Positions 23,976 through 32,233 of a DNA stretch of 44,511 bases are shown one piece after another. Each line of letters begins with the position of its first letter. Position 1 is the stretch's first letter. A program made the translations under genes and the position numbers. The DNA is from a virus. The notes under the pieces are model-generated. The model had not been told where the DNA came from, made no database searches, and saw only the letters and a list, made by a program, of their open reading frames with translations. The stretch is from IMG/VR virus record IMGVR_UViG_3300047564_003671, positions 1 to 44,511 of that record, one strand, 5' to 3'.

Positions 23976-25759
23976 TAACCGACGATGTAATAGATTTCTT
24001 GAATTTCTACACTAGTATCTATACCCAAGGACGCAATGTCCATGGATTTTGGTGTACCAAGAATGGTACTCTGTGGACCTCTTGGTACTACCAGAGGTTC
24101 AATCATTGGAGATCTTGTGGAGTTTTTAATTACGTCTGTAATTCTATCTTTATAGTTGATTAGAGTTGATGGATCAAGAAGTTCATTCTTATACAGTTCC
24201 TTCAACAGAGGATCAATATCAAGTTTTACTTTCTTGTGATAGTTCAGCAGGAACCTGAACACATCGTCATCAATTTGTGTTGGTGGATCACCAAGTAATC
24301 CAGTTTGTCTAAGAACTTTCTCATAGAAACCATAGTTAGGAATACCCTCTTTGGTTTTTTTTGCACCAAGAAGATAGTTCATGAACTGTTCTCTAACTTC
24401 TGGGTGATCAAGTTGCATGAAGTGACCAATAGATCCAGGTTGGGCAACACCTCTGGCTCGACCAGATTTCAAGATATCAATCGCGTCACTAATTTGACCA
24501 GAACTATATTTGTTTGGACCAAATAATCTATCAGCGTTTATTGGTTTCTTTCGTATTGGTGCAGATGTTACACCGAAAATTCTCTCTGTAATTTCATCCG
24601 TGCGTCCATAAACTCTCTTTACTAACTCATCTACATCCTTTCTTGCAAGTTGAGAATAGACATTCGAAGGATCCATGAATTGTTCAATTTGATCTTCAAG
24701 CCCCAAATCTTTAAGAGCTTGAGTGATTGCACGTTCTTCATTGGTCATTGCAGGACCCTTTCTAAACATACCACCACTTTGAAATCCTCTCATCAGGGGT
24801 TGTCTAGAAACCACCTGTGGACCACCCAAACGACGACCAGTGGCTGTTGGAAGACCCCTTACAATCTCTCCATAAGGTGTTGAGAATGGCGGAGTTGCAG
24901 TAGTTGCAGGTGTTCTAGGTGCAACCATACCTGGTGTCAGTGGACCAGGTTTAGCCATTGGTCTTGCAGGTTGAGGACCAATTGGAATATCACCATATGT
25001 TGATGTCCTTGGTCTAGCCACAGGAACTGCACCACGACCTTCAAACATTCCCTGTGCAAATCTCTGAGCTCTTGGACCCAAAAGTCTAAGTAAGGTTGGA
25101 GATGCTGCAAAAAGACTTGCAGCAGTTCCAAATCCACCAGTGCCAAGATCAAACGCCATCGCAGTTCCTGGTTTTTCTTTCAGGAACTTTTCAAAGCTTG
25201 TTGTAACTTCTGTTAGTTTCCTGTCAATACCTTTTGCAATTCCATATCCAGGAATACCCTCAAAATCAGGAAGTGGTGGAATTAATGGAGGAATTGTTGG
25301 GATTGGTATTCTTTCCCACCAAGGTTTTTCTCTAGTTTTTGGTTGTTCCTGTTCCTGTTGTTGAGTTTGTGGTTGAGTTTGTGGTTGTTCCTGTGGTTGT
25401 TGTTGAGGTGTTGGAATAGGAGGAGTTGGAGGTTTTATCTTTGGAAACTTTGGTATTGGAATACCAGATGGTGCAGTAATGTCTGGCTCACCAAAGATAT
25501 TACCAGCAACTGCAGACTGACCAGGAATAATAGGAATATTTGTTCTTAATCTTCTATCAAGTGCAGAGATTGTATCAAGATCTTTCTTTAGAGTACTATT
25601 GTCTCTACGAAGTTGATCTACAATCGCAGACGTTCTTAAACTTGCAGTTCGAATAGAACTTGAAAATGAGGCAACTTCACTTTCCGTGGCGCCACCAAGT
25701 TGTTGTACGGCACGGTCTCTTTCAAATGGAGTTAGATCTTTAATAGGATTGAATTTCAT
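23975..25759 (-). CDS. Pro/Gln-rich tail hub or tape-measure candidate
   Basis: A 594-aa protein. The N-terminus has a helical coiled stretch (SIRTASLRTSAIVDQLRRDNSTLKKDLDTI). Residues about 105-165 are a disordered Pro/Gln linker (PTPPIPTPQQQPQEQPQTQ), followed by a Gly/Ala-rich stretch and an alpha-helical C-terminal half. T4 gp29, the tape measure, is 590 aa, and this gene occupies the position of T4 genes 28-29 next to gp27. It may be the tape measure or a hub plug; nothing in the sequence decides it. It overlaps gp27 by 1 nt. Confidence 0.55.
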   Translation of the reverse strand: MKFNPIKDLTPFERDRAVQQLGGATESEVASFSSSIRTASLRTSAIVDQLRRDNSTLKKDLDTISALDRRLRTNIPIIPGQSAVAGNIFGEPDITAPSGIPIPKFPKIKPPTPPIPTPQQQPQEQPQTQPQTQQQEQEQPKTREKPWWERIPIPTIPPLIPPLPDFEGIPGYGIAKGIDRKLTEVTTSFEKFLKEKPGTAMAFDLGTGGFGTAASLFAASPTLLRLLGPRAQRFAQGMFEGRGAVPVARPRTSTYGDIPIGPQPARPMAKPGPLTPGMVAPRTPATTATPPFSTPYGEIVRGLPTATGRRLGGPQVVSRQPLMRGFQSGGMFRKGPAMTNEERAITQALKDLGLEDQIEQFMDPSNVYSQLARKDVDELVKRVYGRTDEITERIFGVTSAPIRKKPINADRLFGPNKYSSGQISDAIDILKSGRARGVAQPGSIGHFMQLDHPEVREQFMNYLLGAKKTKEGIPNYGFYEKVLRQTGLLGDPPTQIDDDVFRFLLNYHKKVKLDIDPLLKELYKNELLDPSTLINYKDRITDVIKNSTRSPMIEPLVVPRGPQSTILGTPKSMDIASLGIDTSVEIQEIYYIVG

Positions 25760-25761
25760 GA

Positions 25762-27255
25762 TTATACCGCAAACATACTTTCATAACCAGTGTTGACCAG
25801 TCTAGGTTCAATTGATGCAACATCATCCTGTTGTCCAAAAGCCGACACTGGTTTTGGTCTGTTTAATTCTCTTTGAACTCTAGCATCAATAACAATTGGA
25901 GCTCTCATTGTTGGACCAATACTTGCAATTGATGCAGATGATGGTGTTACTGGTGCAGCTGCCCGATTTAGTTCTGGTGCCTTTGGAGGTTCGGTTGCAG
26001 GACCAGCTCCTGGTGCCTTTGGAGGCGCAACAGGTTTAGGTTCAAGTGTTGGATATTTTTTCTGTCTTCTCTGTAAAACTGGTGCAGCAGCTTCTGCCTT
26101 TGTAATTACACCATCATTATTTGCGTCAAGACCTCTATTTTGTTGATATCCTTGTTTAGCCACAGAGGCAGATACATATTGACCGAATATACCACCACCA
26201 TCTTTAGTAAAGAGTGCTGCATCCATGTCAGCTCCCTGAGCAGCAGGGAGGAGAACACTCATGTAAACATCATCAAGACTTGCACCTTGAAGACCTTTGT
26301 TCTTCAAATATTTTTCAACATATTTCAACTGTTCAAGTCGGGTCATACCCTTCAAGTCTTCAACAGTTGTTCCAAGTCCTCGTGCAGTTGAAGGTATGAA
26401 CTGAAGAAGTCCAGTAGCAAGACTATCAGGATTTTGGATTGAAGGACTAAAAGTTCCTCCAGTTTCAAAGTCCATAACAGCTAACAAATCAAGAGGGCTC
26501 ATGCCAAGATTTTTGGCTATCTTATTAACTTCCTCAATAAACGACTTGTCCTTAAAGATATCTCCTTTATATCTTGTTGGATCAATAGGAGTTGTATCAA
26601 TTGGTTGTTTTGTTGCTTCCTTGAAGGCATCAATAATACCACCCATGAATGCAGTCAAAGATGCAGTGATCAAAGCCTGAACCGATGACTGTGTGGCACC
26701 TACTGCGGCAGAAACACCAGGAATGGCTTGCATCGTTCTCTTGAACGTTGCTTCTCTTCTTCTATCAGCTCTTCTTTGAGATCTTAACTTGTCTCTTAAA
26801 GTAAGATCCTGTTGTTTATCTTCAATTACTTGATCTCTATATTTCTTCTCTATAGATGCACTACTCGCAAGTGCAAGTTGAATATTTGCAATGTTGCGAT
26901 TTATTCTTTCAATCTCTAGTATGATGTTACCAAGACCACGAACAACCTGACCTCTTGGTGCATCAATAATTTCTGGAACTTCAGTTTGTTGTGGTACAAA
27001 AGTGCTTGTGCTTTGTACTAATGGTTCTGGAATAAGAATGTTTGGTGCATCATCACCCTGGTAAGGATATCCATACTCCTCTGCACCAAAGAATGATAAT
27101 GCTCTTGATCTTCTCTCTTCTTCACTTAACTGAATTAACTCTGTAGAACTAGGTTGAGATTTGCCAAAGAAAGACCCAACAAGACTGCCTGGATCTGGAG
27201 ATCCACCAGTTGTTGACATTAACTTTGATAAGATCGACCCTAGTCCTAATGACAT
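25762..27255 (-). CDS. Tail protein with lytic transglycosylase (SLT) and EF-hand
   Basis: A 497-aa protein. Residues 105-175 are a basic coiled coil, about 180-215 a hydrophobic segment (AIPGVSAAVGATQSSVQALI), and 245-345 a soluble lytic transglycosylase domain with catalytic Glu264 in DFETGG and the GLLQFIPSTARGLG motif. DANNDGVITKAE (377-388) is an EF-hand calcium loop. It would cleave peptidoglycan beta-1,4 bonds during DNA injection, replacing the lysozyme absent from gp5. It lies directly after the gp26/gp51 chaperone pair, the usual place of a tape measure protein. The C-terminus is Pro/Ala-rich. Confidence 0.8.
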   Translation of the reverse strand: MSLGLGSILSKLMSTTGGSPDPGSLVGSFFGKSQPSSTELIQLSEEERRSRALSFFGAEEYGYPYQGDDAPNILIPEPLVQSTSTFVPQQTEVPEIIDAPRGQVVRGLGNIILEIERINRNIANIQLALASSASIEKKYRDQVIEDKQQDLTLRDKLRSQRRADRRREATFKRTMQAIPGVSAAVGATQSSVQALITASLTAFMGGIIDAFKEATKQPIDTTPIDPTRYKGDIFKDKSFIEEVNKIAKNLGMSPLDLLAVMDFETGGTFSPSIQNPDSLATGLLQFIPSTARGLGTTVEDLKGMTRLEQLKYVEKYLKNKGLQGASLDDVYMSVLLPAAQGADMDAALFTKDGGGIFGQYVSASVAKQGYQQNRGLDANNDGVITKAEAAAPVLQRRQKKYPTLEPKPVAPPKAPGAGPATEPPKAPELNRAAAPVTPSSASIASIGPTMRAPIVIDARVQRELNRPKPVSAFGQQDDVASIEPRLVNTGYESMFAV

Positions 27256-27437
27256 TAACCTAAACCGTTATCCTGTTGATGTTTGAGTTTCTCAGCGTCA
27301 AGATAGTTCCTCAACAGGGAAACGTAAATATCACGTTCCCACGGCATCATATTTTCAATCTCTGTCAAAGAGTATTTATGGTACTGCATCAACGAAAAGT
27401 TGAGTTGATAGTATGACTCCGCAGTGATGTGAGCCAT
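27255..27437 (-). CDS. gp51: gp51-like tail/hub assembly chaperone
   Basis: A 60-aa protein: MAHITAESYYQLNFSLMQYHKYSLTEIENMMPWERDIYVSLLRN. The helical Tyr/Leu-rich pattern and MPWERDIY motif resemble short T4 gp51-like and GpE-type chaperones that act on tape-measure and hub proteins. It can start at ATG 27437 (2 nt after the gp26 stop, TGA-GT-ATG) or be produced as a gp26 fusion by -1 frameshifting at 27446-27452, because its frame is open through the slippery site. It immediately precedes the transglycosylase protein. Function is inferred. Confidence 0.6.
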   Translation of the reverse strand: MAHITAESYYQLNFSLMQYHKYSLTEIENMMPWERDIYVSLLRNYLDAEKLKHQQDNGLG

Positions 27438-27456
27438 ACTCACCCGAAAAAACTTG
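27429..27456 (-). promoter_or_regulatory. Candidate programmed -1 ribosomal frameshift site
   Basis: In the gp26 frame the codons are AGT TTT TTC GGG TGA, so the heptamer T TTT TTC (27452-27446) fits X XXY YYZ. Slipping back one base continues as CGG GTG AGT ATG into the gp51-like ORF. A short stem, GTGAG/CTCAC (27443-27429), follows 2 nt later and could stimulate slippage. Confidence 0.55.
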
Positions 27457-28153
27457 AAAGTCCCTCCAAAGTCACTTCATTCTCAACACCAGTATTAGGA
27501 TTAGTAACAGTGATGGTGTGTGAAAGTTTTGGCATTGTCTCAAAGAACTTCTCAACTTCTTTGAACTGTACTGAATTGAACTGTTCAATGAAGTTTACTA
27601 GTTCTTCTTTTGTACAGTCTTTCGCTTCCCAAGCCTCATCTTCACTAAAAACAATGTCAATACAAGAAGCAACAACTTCAAAAGTACTATCAACATCTGC
27701 ACTGAAACTAAAGTTTTCGTTCACAAATTGTTCCAATGATGGATACTTCATTCTTACGGTGTAAGTATCATCAAGTTTGATATCAGTACTGTGTTTCTTA
27801 TCTTTCTTGACTTGGATCTCGTCAATATACACAGTCACATTAACTTCCGTTTGACCGTCATCTGGGCATCGAACAATCAAGTCTACACTCTCACCAACAG
27901 ACTTTGCACGGATGTTGAGGAACAGATACTCAATATCAAAGGTAGGAAGTTCATCTACCTTGATACCTCTAGTTAAAATGCAATTCTTCAGGACATCCTT
28001 AATAGCTCTAGTAATATCTTTTGGATCTCCACTCTCAATTGCAAGAATGAGGATTTTTTCTTCTTTTACTAGAAATGGTCTGTATTTAACTTTCTTTCCG
28101 TTCGATGGTAAAGTCAGTTCATACGAAGGTGTAACAATTGTAGGTAATGGCAT
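27440..28153 (-). CDS. gp26: gp26-type baseplate hub assembly protein
   Basis: A 237-aa protein of the T4 baseplate hub (gp26) family: MPLPTIVTPSYELTLPSNGK, VKYRPFLVKEEKILILAIES, GDPKDITRAIKDVLKNCI, and DIEYLFLNIRAKSVGE. T4 gp26 (208 aa) is needed for hub assembly. The 3' end contains T TTT TTC at 27446-27452, two codons before the TGA, a canonical -1 slippery heptamer. A late promoter box is 18 nt upstream. A 299-aa fusion product would be made by frameshifting. Confidence 0.8.
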   Translation of the reverse strand: MPLPTIVTPSYELTLPSNGKKVKYRPFLVKEEKILILAIESGDPKDITRAIKDVLKNCILTRGIKVDELPTFDIEYLFLNIRAKSVGESVDLIVRCPDDGQTEVNVTVYIDEIQVKKDKKHSTDIKLDDTYTVRMKYPSLEQFVNENFSFSADVDSTFEVVASCIDIVFSEDEAWEAKDCTKEELVNFIEQFNSVQFKEVEKFFETMPKLSHTITVTNPNTGVENEVTLEGLSSFFG

Positions 28154-28170
28154 AATGAGAGGGTCAGTGA

Positions 28171-28179
28171 TTTATTTAG
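28171..28179 (-). promoter_or_regulatory. Late promoter box before gp26
   Basis: CTAAATAAA on the minus strand in the 31-nt gap between gp54 and gp26, matching the cyanophage late consensus. Confidence 0.45.
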
Positions 28180-28184
28180 AGTGA

Positions 28185-29036
28185 TTATGCAGTGTTAGGG
28201 CCTGGTCCAAAGTTTCCTTGGAATACTGGTGGAGTTGTTACTTCTTCTCCTCTTGGATTTACTCCAGGAACATTCTGTTGAGGACCACCAAAAGATCCTC
28301 CTCTATTGGTAATTTCAAAGAGTTCCTGAAGTGTACCAGCACCAGTCAGTGCAATACCACCACCAGTTGCATCAAGAAGATTTTGTTCCCAGAGTTGTTG
28401 TTGTCTAATGATTGTTTCTGGTTCTTCGGAAATAGTTACACTATTCACAATATATCTGTCATATCTAAAGGTTACATTCAATTGTAACACATTTGATCCA
28501 TTATAACTTACAGGTGTTGAAGAAACAGAATATGGCCAAGCTCTAAAGAATGTGTATGCGATAGAACCACTCCTTTGTTGGAATGCATCCTTATTGAACT
28601 TCCAGAGTTGAATATCACATTTATAGAAATCTGGATATGTCAATCTCATTACTTGGGAGTTACGACCACCTCTACTTGACTTTAAGGGATTAATATACTC
28701 TATCCAAGATTCAAAAAATTTCATCACGTTATAACCATAGTCAACATAAAACGTGAAGGTTATGTCATCATAAATTCTTGAATATGGTGTTCTTTCAGTA
28801 ATACCTTGACGATCCCCAGCAACCTCAATATCAGCAAATGAGGATCCTGGGAGAACTGCATCACAAACATATAAACCTAGATCTTCTGCAACAAATCTAT
28901 TGGTAACTCCTCTTAATGAAGCGGCTCTCAAAACACCAGCATTCATTTGGAAGAATGCCTGATAGTGGTTTGTTAGTGCTACCTTTTGGAATCTAGACTT
29001 GATATCATCTATTTGATACAGTTGTGGAATAGGCAT
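28185..29036 (-). CDS. gp54: gp54-like baseplate tail-tube initiator
   Basis: A 283-aa protein with tube-like features: MPIPQLYQIDDIKSRFQKVALTNHYQ, IYDDITFTFYVDYGYNVMKFFESWIEYINPLK, and DFYKCDIQLWKF. This is typical of gp19/gp54 family folds, where gp54 (T4, 320 aa) starts the tail tube on the baseplate. The C-terminal 60 residues are Gly/Pro/Asn-rich and disordered. It begins 7 nt after a minus-strand late promoter region that overlaps the divergent gp4 promoter. gp19 is the alternative identity, but the neighbouring hub genes favour gp54. Confidence 0.65.
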   Translation of the reverse strand: MPIPQLYQIDDIKSRFQKVALTNHYQAFFQMNAGVLRAASLRGVTNRFVAEDLGLYVCDAVLPGSSFADIEVAGDRQGITERTPYSRIYDDITFTFYVDYGYNVMKFFESWIEYINPLKSSRGGRNSQVMRLTYPDFYKCDIQLWKFNKDAFQQRSGSIAYTFFRAWPYSVSSTPVSYNGSNVLQLNVTFRYDRYIVNSVTISEEPETIIRQQQLWEQNLLDATGGGIALTGAGTLQELFEITNRGGSFGGPQQNVPGVNPRGEEVTTPPVFQGNFGPGPNTA

Positions 29037-29041
29037 TGGGC

Positions 29042-29049
29042 TATAAATA
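29042..29049 (+). promoter_or_regulatory. Late promoter box for gp4 operon
   Basis: TATAAATA, a perfect match, 26 nt upstream of the gp4 ATG. It faces the minus-strand box at 29069-29077, so the two transcripts begin within a few bases of each other. Confidence 0.7.
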
Positions 29050-29068
29050 GATATCAGCCAGTTAAGAG

Positions 29069-29077
29069 TTATTTATG
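29069..29077 (-). promoter_or_regulatory. Late promoter box for gp54
   Basis: CATAAATAA on the minus strand, overlapping the gp4 start codon (29075-29077). It is 33 nt before the gp54 ATG. Confidence 0.55.
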
Positions 29078-29515
29078 AGTTATAGCGGGAAGTACAAGCC
29101 TTCCAACCCAAAGAAGTACAAAGGTGACCCAACAAACATCGTCTATAGATCTCTTTGGGAAAGAAAATTTATGAAATACTGTGATGATAATGAGAATATT
29201 CTTGAATGGGGCAGTGAAGAGTTCTGTGTCCCATATAAAGATCCAGTGACAGGAAAGAAGAGAAGGTACTTCCCAGATTTTTACATCAAATACATTGACG
29301 CGACTGGCAAAATGCGTCGAATGGTTGTAGAGATCAAACCCGCAAAACAGTGTAAAGAACCAAATCCAAATCCCCCAAAGAAAACAAAGGCTTGGATCAA
29401 CGAAGTTTACACCTGGGGTACTAATCAAGCTAAATGGAAGGCTTGCAAAGAATTCTGTGATGATCGTCTTTGGGAATTTAAGATATTCACCGAAAAAGAG
29501 TTGGGTATTAAATGA
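29075..29515 (+). CDS. gp4: gp4 head completion protein
   Basis: A 146-aa protein matching T4 gp4 (gp50/65; 150 aa): MSYSGKYKPSNPKKYKGDPT, IVYRSLWERKFMKYCDDNE, LEWGSEEFCVPYKDPVTGKKRRYFPDFYIKY, and VVEIKPAKQ. The PDF...VEIK spacing is that of a PD-(D/E)XK nuclease fold of the TnsA group. It is needed to finish the packaged head before tail joining. It opens the only plus-strand operon here, and its stop overlaps the next ATG. Confidence 0.9.
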   Translation: MSYSGKYKPSNPKKYKGDPTNIVYRSLWERKFMKYCDDNENILEWGSEEFCVPYKDPVTGKKRRYFPDFYIKYIDATGKMRRMVVEIKPAKQCKEPNPNPPKKTKAWINEVYTWGTNQAKWKACKEFCDDRLWEFKIFTEKELGIK

Positions 29516-30021
29516 GTATCGCATCTATCGTTAAATCTGAAGCTGGAGGGAAAAATCGCAGCCGCGATTGGTATCGTGGTACTCTCATGAAAGTTCTACA
29601 GAACTATCAGGGTCCACAATATGATGATCCAGATAACGATAGAGATCAATATGGTCCAGCAGAAGGAGGTGAATTGTACTTCTTCAACTATATTGCAACC
29701 AAACCCAATAGACTGAAGTATTACGACCAGTTCCCACTGACATACATAATTAATACTTTCCCAGATGGATTTCTGGGAGCAAACTTACATTACTTAGAAC
29801 CAAAACTAAGGAAAGGTGTTGCATTATCTCTTCTAAATAGTGGAGATGGTGTAATTGTACCCAATAAGACCTTACATAGGTATTACTTTGGTGGGATACA
29901 AGGTGGCATAATGAGAGTTCCAGAAGCAGAGATGGCTGACGTGTCACTGTTACCAACCGAAAAATTTGTTACTCCAAATGGAGTTGAATATCCTTCCTAT
30001 AGAGTATGGAGGGATAAGTAA
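29512..30021 (+). CDS. Conserved phage protein, structural context
   Basis: A 169-aa protein: MSIASIVKSEAGGKNRSRDWYRGTLMKVL, then RLKYYDQFPLTYIINTFPDGFLGANLHYLEPKLR. The YYDxFPL...GFLGxNLHYL motif occurs in several T4-like and marine phages near head-tail joining genes; its role is unknown. ATG at 29512 overlaps the gp4 TGA (ATGA), and the gp48 ATG overlaps its own stop. By order it could be a tail-completion or baseplate helper, which I cannot decide from the sequence. Confidence 0.65.
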   Translation: MSIASIVKSEAGGKNRSRDWYRGTLMKVLQNYQGPQYDDPDNDRDQYGPAEGGELYFFNYIATKPNRLKYYDQFPLTYIINTFPDGFLGANLHYLEPKLRKGVALSLLNSGDGVIVPNKTLHRYYFGGIQGGIMRVPEAEMADVSLLPTEKFVTPNGVEYPSYRVWRDK

Positions 30022-31526
30022 TGTCATTTGCAGCACAAACACAGAAATCAAAACTATACAAAACTCAAGCCGGTGCTCAATACTATATTGAGATTGATGA
30101 AAACAGTGAGTACTATAGGGTCATAGGAGTACAAAATAAAAGTGATTATGACAACAACTTTGGTACGGTAATTTATGAAGAATCCGTCAGTAGAATGTCA
30201 AAAGACGGAAGTACTCTTGAAAAGGTAACGGATAAAGCTCTTCAAAATTACGGAGGAATTACATTTGCAAATAGAGCTAGAAATATCGTAGGAGCCGCAT
30301 ATAAAGGTTCATATTCAAGAGATGACCTCGCGCAGTTTGATGGCGCATGGTGGGTTGCAGATAGAAACACGGCACCTGCAACACCTAATAGTTCTCCTGG
30401 CACTGGAACTGCCCCTGGTGCAGATGTACAAACACAGATCCAAGAAGGTCTTGATCAGGCGACAATTGGGTTAAATCAAGATAGGGCCAAAGATCTTGCC
30501 ATAAACACAGCAACACTACCACAAATCAGTAAAGCTTCTCTTAGATATCCAGAAGATCTGGATATGAATATTCAAGATACGTTGATGATCCATACCTTCC
30601 AATATGAACCAGCAAGAGGATTACCAACGATTGATCAGGCAACAGATAACGCTAGATTTTTAAGAACTGCCTCTATTGATTCAAAAGGTGGTAGAAGATC
30701 AAAGATCTTATCCACAATTATTCTCCCAATTCCCAATGCAGTTGGTGATAGTAATTCTGTTGCATGGGGTGGAGGACAATTTAGTTCCGTTGCAGGAACT
30801 TTAGGTGGAGAAATTAATAATGCAATTTTTGGTTCTTTAGGAGCTGGTCCAGATACAAGTGCATGGCAAAAATTTGAAGATATTTCGAATACAGTTGCGG
30901 GTGGAATAACTGGTGCAATAAGAGGTGCAGGGCAACTGATCTCAAACCCATATGTTCAAAGGAAGGCTTTATTGGATAACCTTGCAGCTGCGGCCGCAAA
31001 ATTGGGTGTAAATGTCGATGTAACTCAGGTTATTACAAGAACTGGTGGTGTTGTAGAAAATCCTAATTTAGAACTTCTCTTTACGGGACCATCACTCAGG
31101 ACTTTCCAATTTACCGTTAGATTTACTCCAAGAAGCCCTTCAGAATCCGTAGTTGTAAGAAAGATAATCAGAGTGTTAAAACAACACTCTGCGGTTAAAA
31201 AAGGTGTAACTCTTGGTACTGTTGGATTTGATAATAAAAACTTACTTCTTGGTACTCCTGATGTATTTGTTCTTAAATACATTCAGGCAGGTCCTCCAGG
31301 AGAACAAAGAGAGATCAAAGGTCTTACTAAGATGAAGACCTGTGCATTAACCAACCTTTCAGTTGATTACACTGGTGAGGCTGGTAGATGGGCTGCATAC
31401 GATGGAGATAGTCAACCAGTTACCACTTTGGTGACTATGAACTTCGCAGAACTTGCACCCATTTACGATACAGACTATATCAATAGTTTTGGTGATGAAG
31501 ATTCAATTGACGACGTAGGATTCTAA
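30021..31526 (+). CDS. gp48: gp48-like baseplate tail-tube cap
   Basis: A 501-aa protein. The first 120 residues are an added N-terminal region (KLYKTQAGAQYYIEIDENSEYYRVIGVQNKS...). The core from about residue 170 (ASLRYPEDLDMNIQDTLMIHTFQYEPARG, RSKILSTIILPIPNAVGDSNSVAWGGGQF) and the end (LFTGPSLRTFQFTVRFTPRSPSESVVVRKIIRVLKQHSA) match gp48, which caps the baseplate and starts the tube. T4 gp48 is 364 aa, so this is longer. It is coupled to the flanking genes by 1-nt overlaps. Good match by motif and order. Confidence 0.75.
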   Translation: MSFAAQTQKSKLYKTQAGAQYYIEIDENSEYYRVIGVQNKSDYDNNFGTVIYEESVSRMSKDGSTLEKVTDKALQNYGGITFANRARNIVGAAYKGSYSRDDLAQFDGAWWVADRNTAPATPNSSPGTGTAPGADVQTQIQEGLDQATIGLNQDRAKDLAINTATLPQISKASLRYPEDLDMNIQDTLMIHTFQYEPARGLPTIDQATDNARFLRTASIDSKGGRRSKILSTIILPIPNAVGDSNSVAWGGGQFSSVAGTLGGEINNAIFGSLGAGPDTSAWQKFEDISNTVAGGITGAIRGAGQLISNPYVQRKALLDNLAAAAAKLGVNVDVTQVITRTGGVVENPNLELLFTGPSLRTFQFTVRFTPRSPSESVVVRKIIRVLKQHSAVKKGVTLGTVGFDNKNLLLGTPDVFVLKYIQAGPPGEQREIKGLTKMKTCALTNLSVDYTGEAGRWAAYDGDSQPVTTLVTMNFAELAPIYDTDYINSFGDEDSIDDVGF

Positions 31527-32179
31527 TGGCTAACTTTCTTAGACAACTTCCAGACTTAGACTACCCATCTCTGTTGAACGATAGACAGAGTAGTGGAGAC
31601 ACTGTTCGCGTCAAGAACCTTTTTAGAAGGGTTAGGGTCAGAGAAGATTACTTCTCCAATTTAGTTCAATTCACAAAATACAAGATTACTGGTGATGATA
31701 GACCAGACAACGTGGCTGAGAAAGTTTATGGTAATGCAGATCTTGATTGGATTGTACTAATTTCTAACAATATCATTGATATTAAAAATGAATGGCCAAT
31801 GACTGAATACGATTTGAACCTTTATCTGAATGATAAGTACTCAGAAAAAGAATTAGTTCAAATCCACCATTATGAGACTATTGAATGGAGAGACAGAGAT
31901 AATCAGTTAATTGTTCCATCAGGTCAAATTGTCGATGAAAGTTTTAAAGTCGAATATTTGAAAGGAACTCAGGTTGTATCTGTTTCTCCAATTAAATCAG
32001 TTTCTGTCTTTGAGTGGGAAATTTCCAAAAACGAAGAAAAGAGGAATATTAACCTTATTAACACAGAATACGTTGGAACCGTTATTAACGAATATGAGAA
32101 AATTATGAAATATGGTAAATCTTCTCAATATATCAATGAGAGACTGAAGAAGACAGAGAACATTAGAATTACAGGCTAA
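31526..32179 (+). CDS. gp53: gp53 baseplate wedge subunit
   Basis: A 217-aa protein (T4 gp53 is 196) beginning MANFLRQLPDLDYPSLLNDRQ with the family motif RPDNVAEKVYGNADLDWIVLISNNI, followed by LNDKYSEKELVQIHHYETIEW. gp53 bridges wedge subunits of the baseplate and has a LysM-like fold in T4. The TAA stop runs straight into the bidirectional terminator. It completes the plus-strand operon gp4, 169-aa protein, gp48, gp53. Confidence 0.85.
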   Translation: MANFLRQLPDLDYPSLLNDRQSSGDTVRVKNLFRRVRVREDYFSNLVQFTKYKITGDDRPDNVAEKVYGNADLDWIVLISNNIIDIKNEWPMTEYDLNLYLNDKYSEKELVQIHHYETIEWRDRDNQLIVPSGQIVDESFKVEYLKGTQVVSVSPIKSVSVFEWEISKNEEKRNINLINTEYVGTVINEYEKIMKYGKSSQYINERLKKTENIRITG

Positions 32180-32228
32180 AAAAAAACTGGGGCCGACCCT
32201 GACAGGTCAAAAAGCCCCAGAATTTTTT
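32178..32228. terminator. Bidirectional terminator between convergent operons
   Basis: A 7-bp GC-rich stem CTGGGGC/GCCCCAG (32187-32193 and 32214-32220) with a nested GACC/GGTC hairpin in its loop. It is flanked by a run of A (32178-32186) and a run of T (32221-32228), so it ends gp53 on the plus strand and the 69-aa gene on the minus strand. Confidence 0.9.
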
Positions 32229-32233
32229 TCCCG

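Noticed and set aside
29069-29524. Minus-strand frame of 151 codons opposite gp4
   Set aside because: It is a Phe-rich antisense shadow of gp4, whose match to T4 gp4 is clear.
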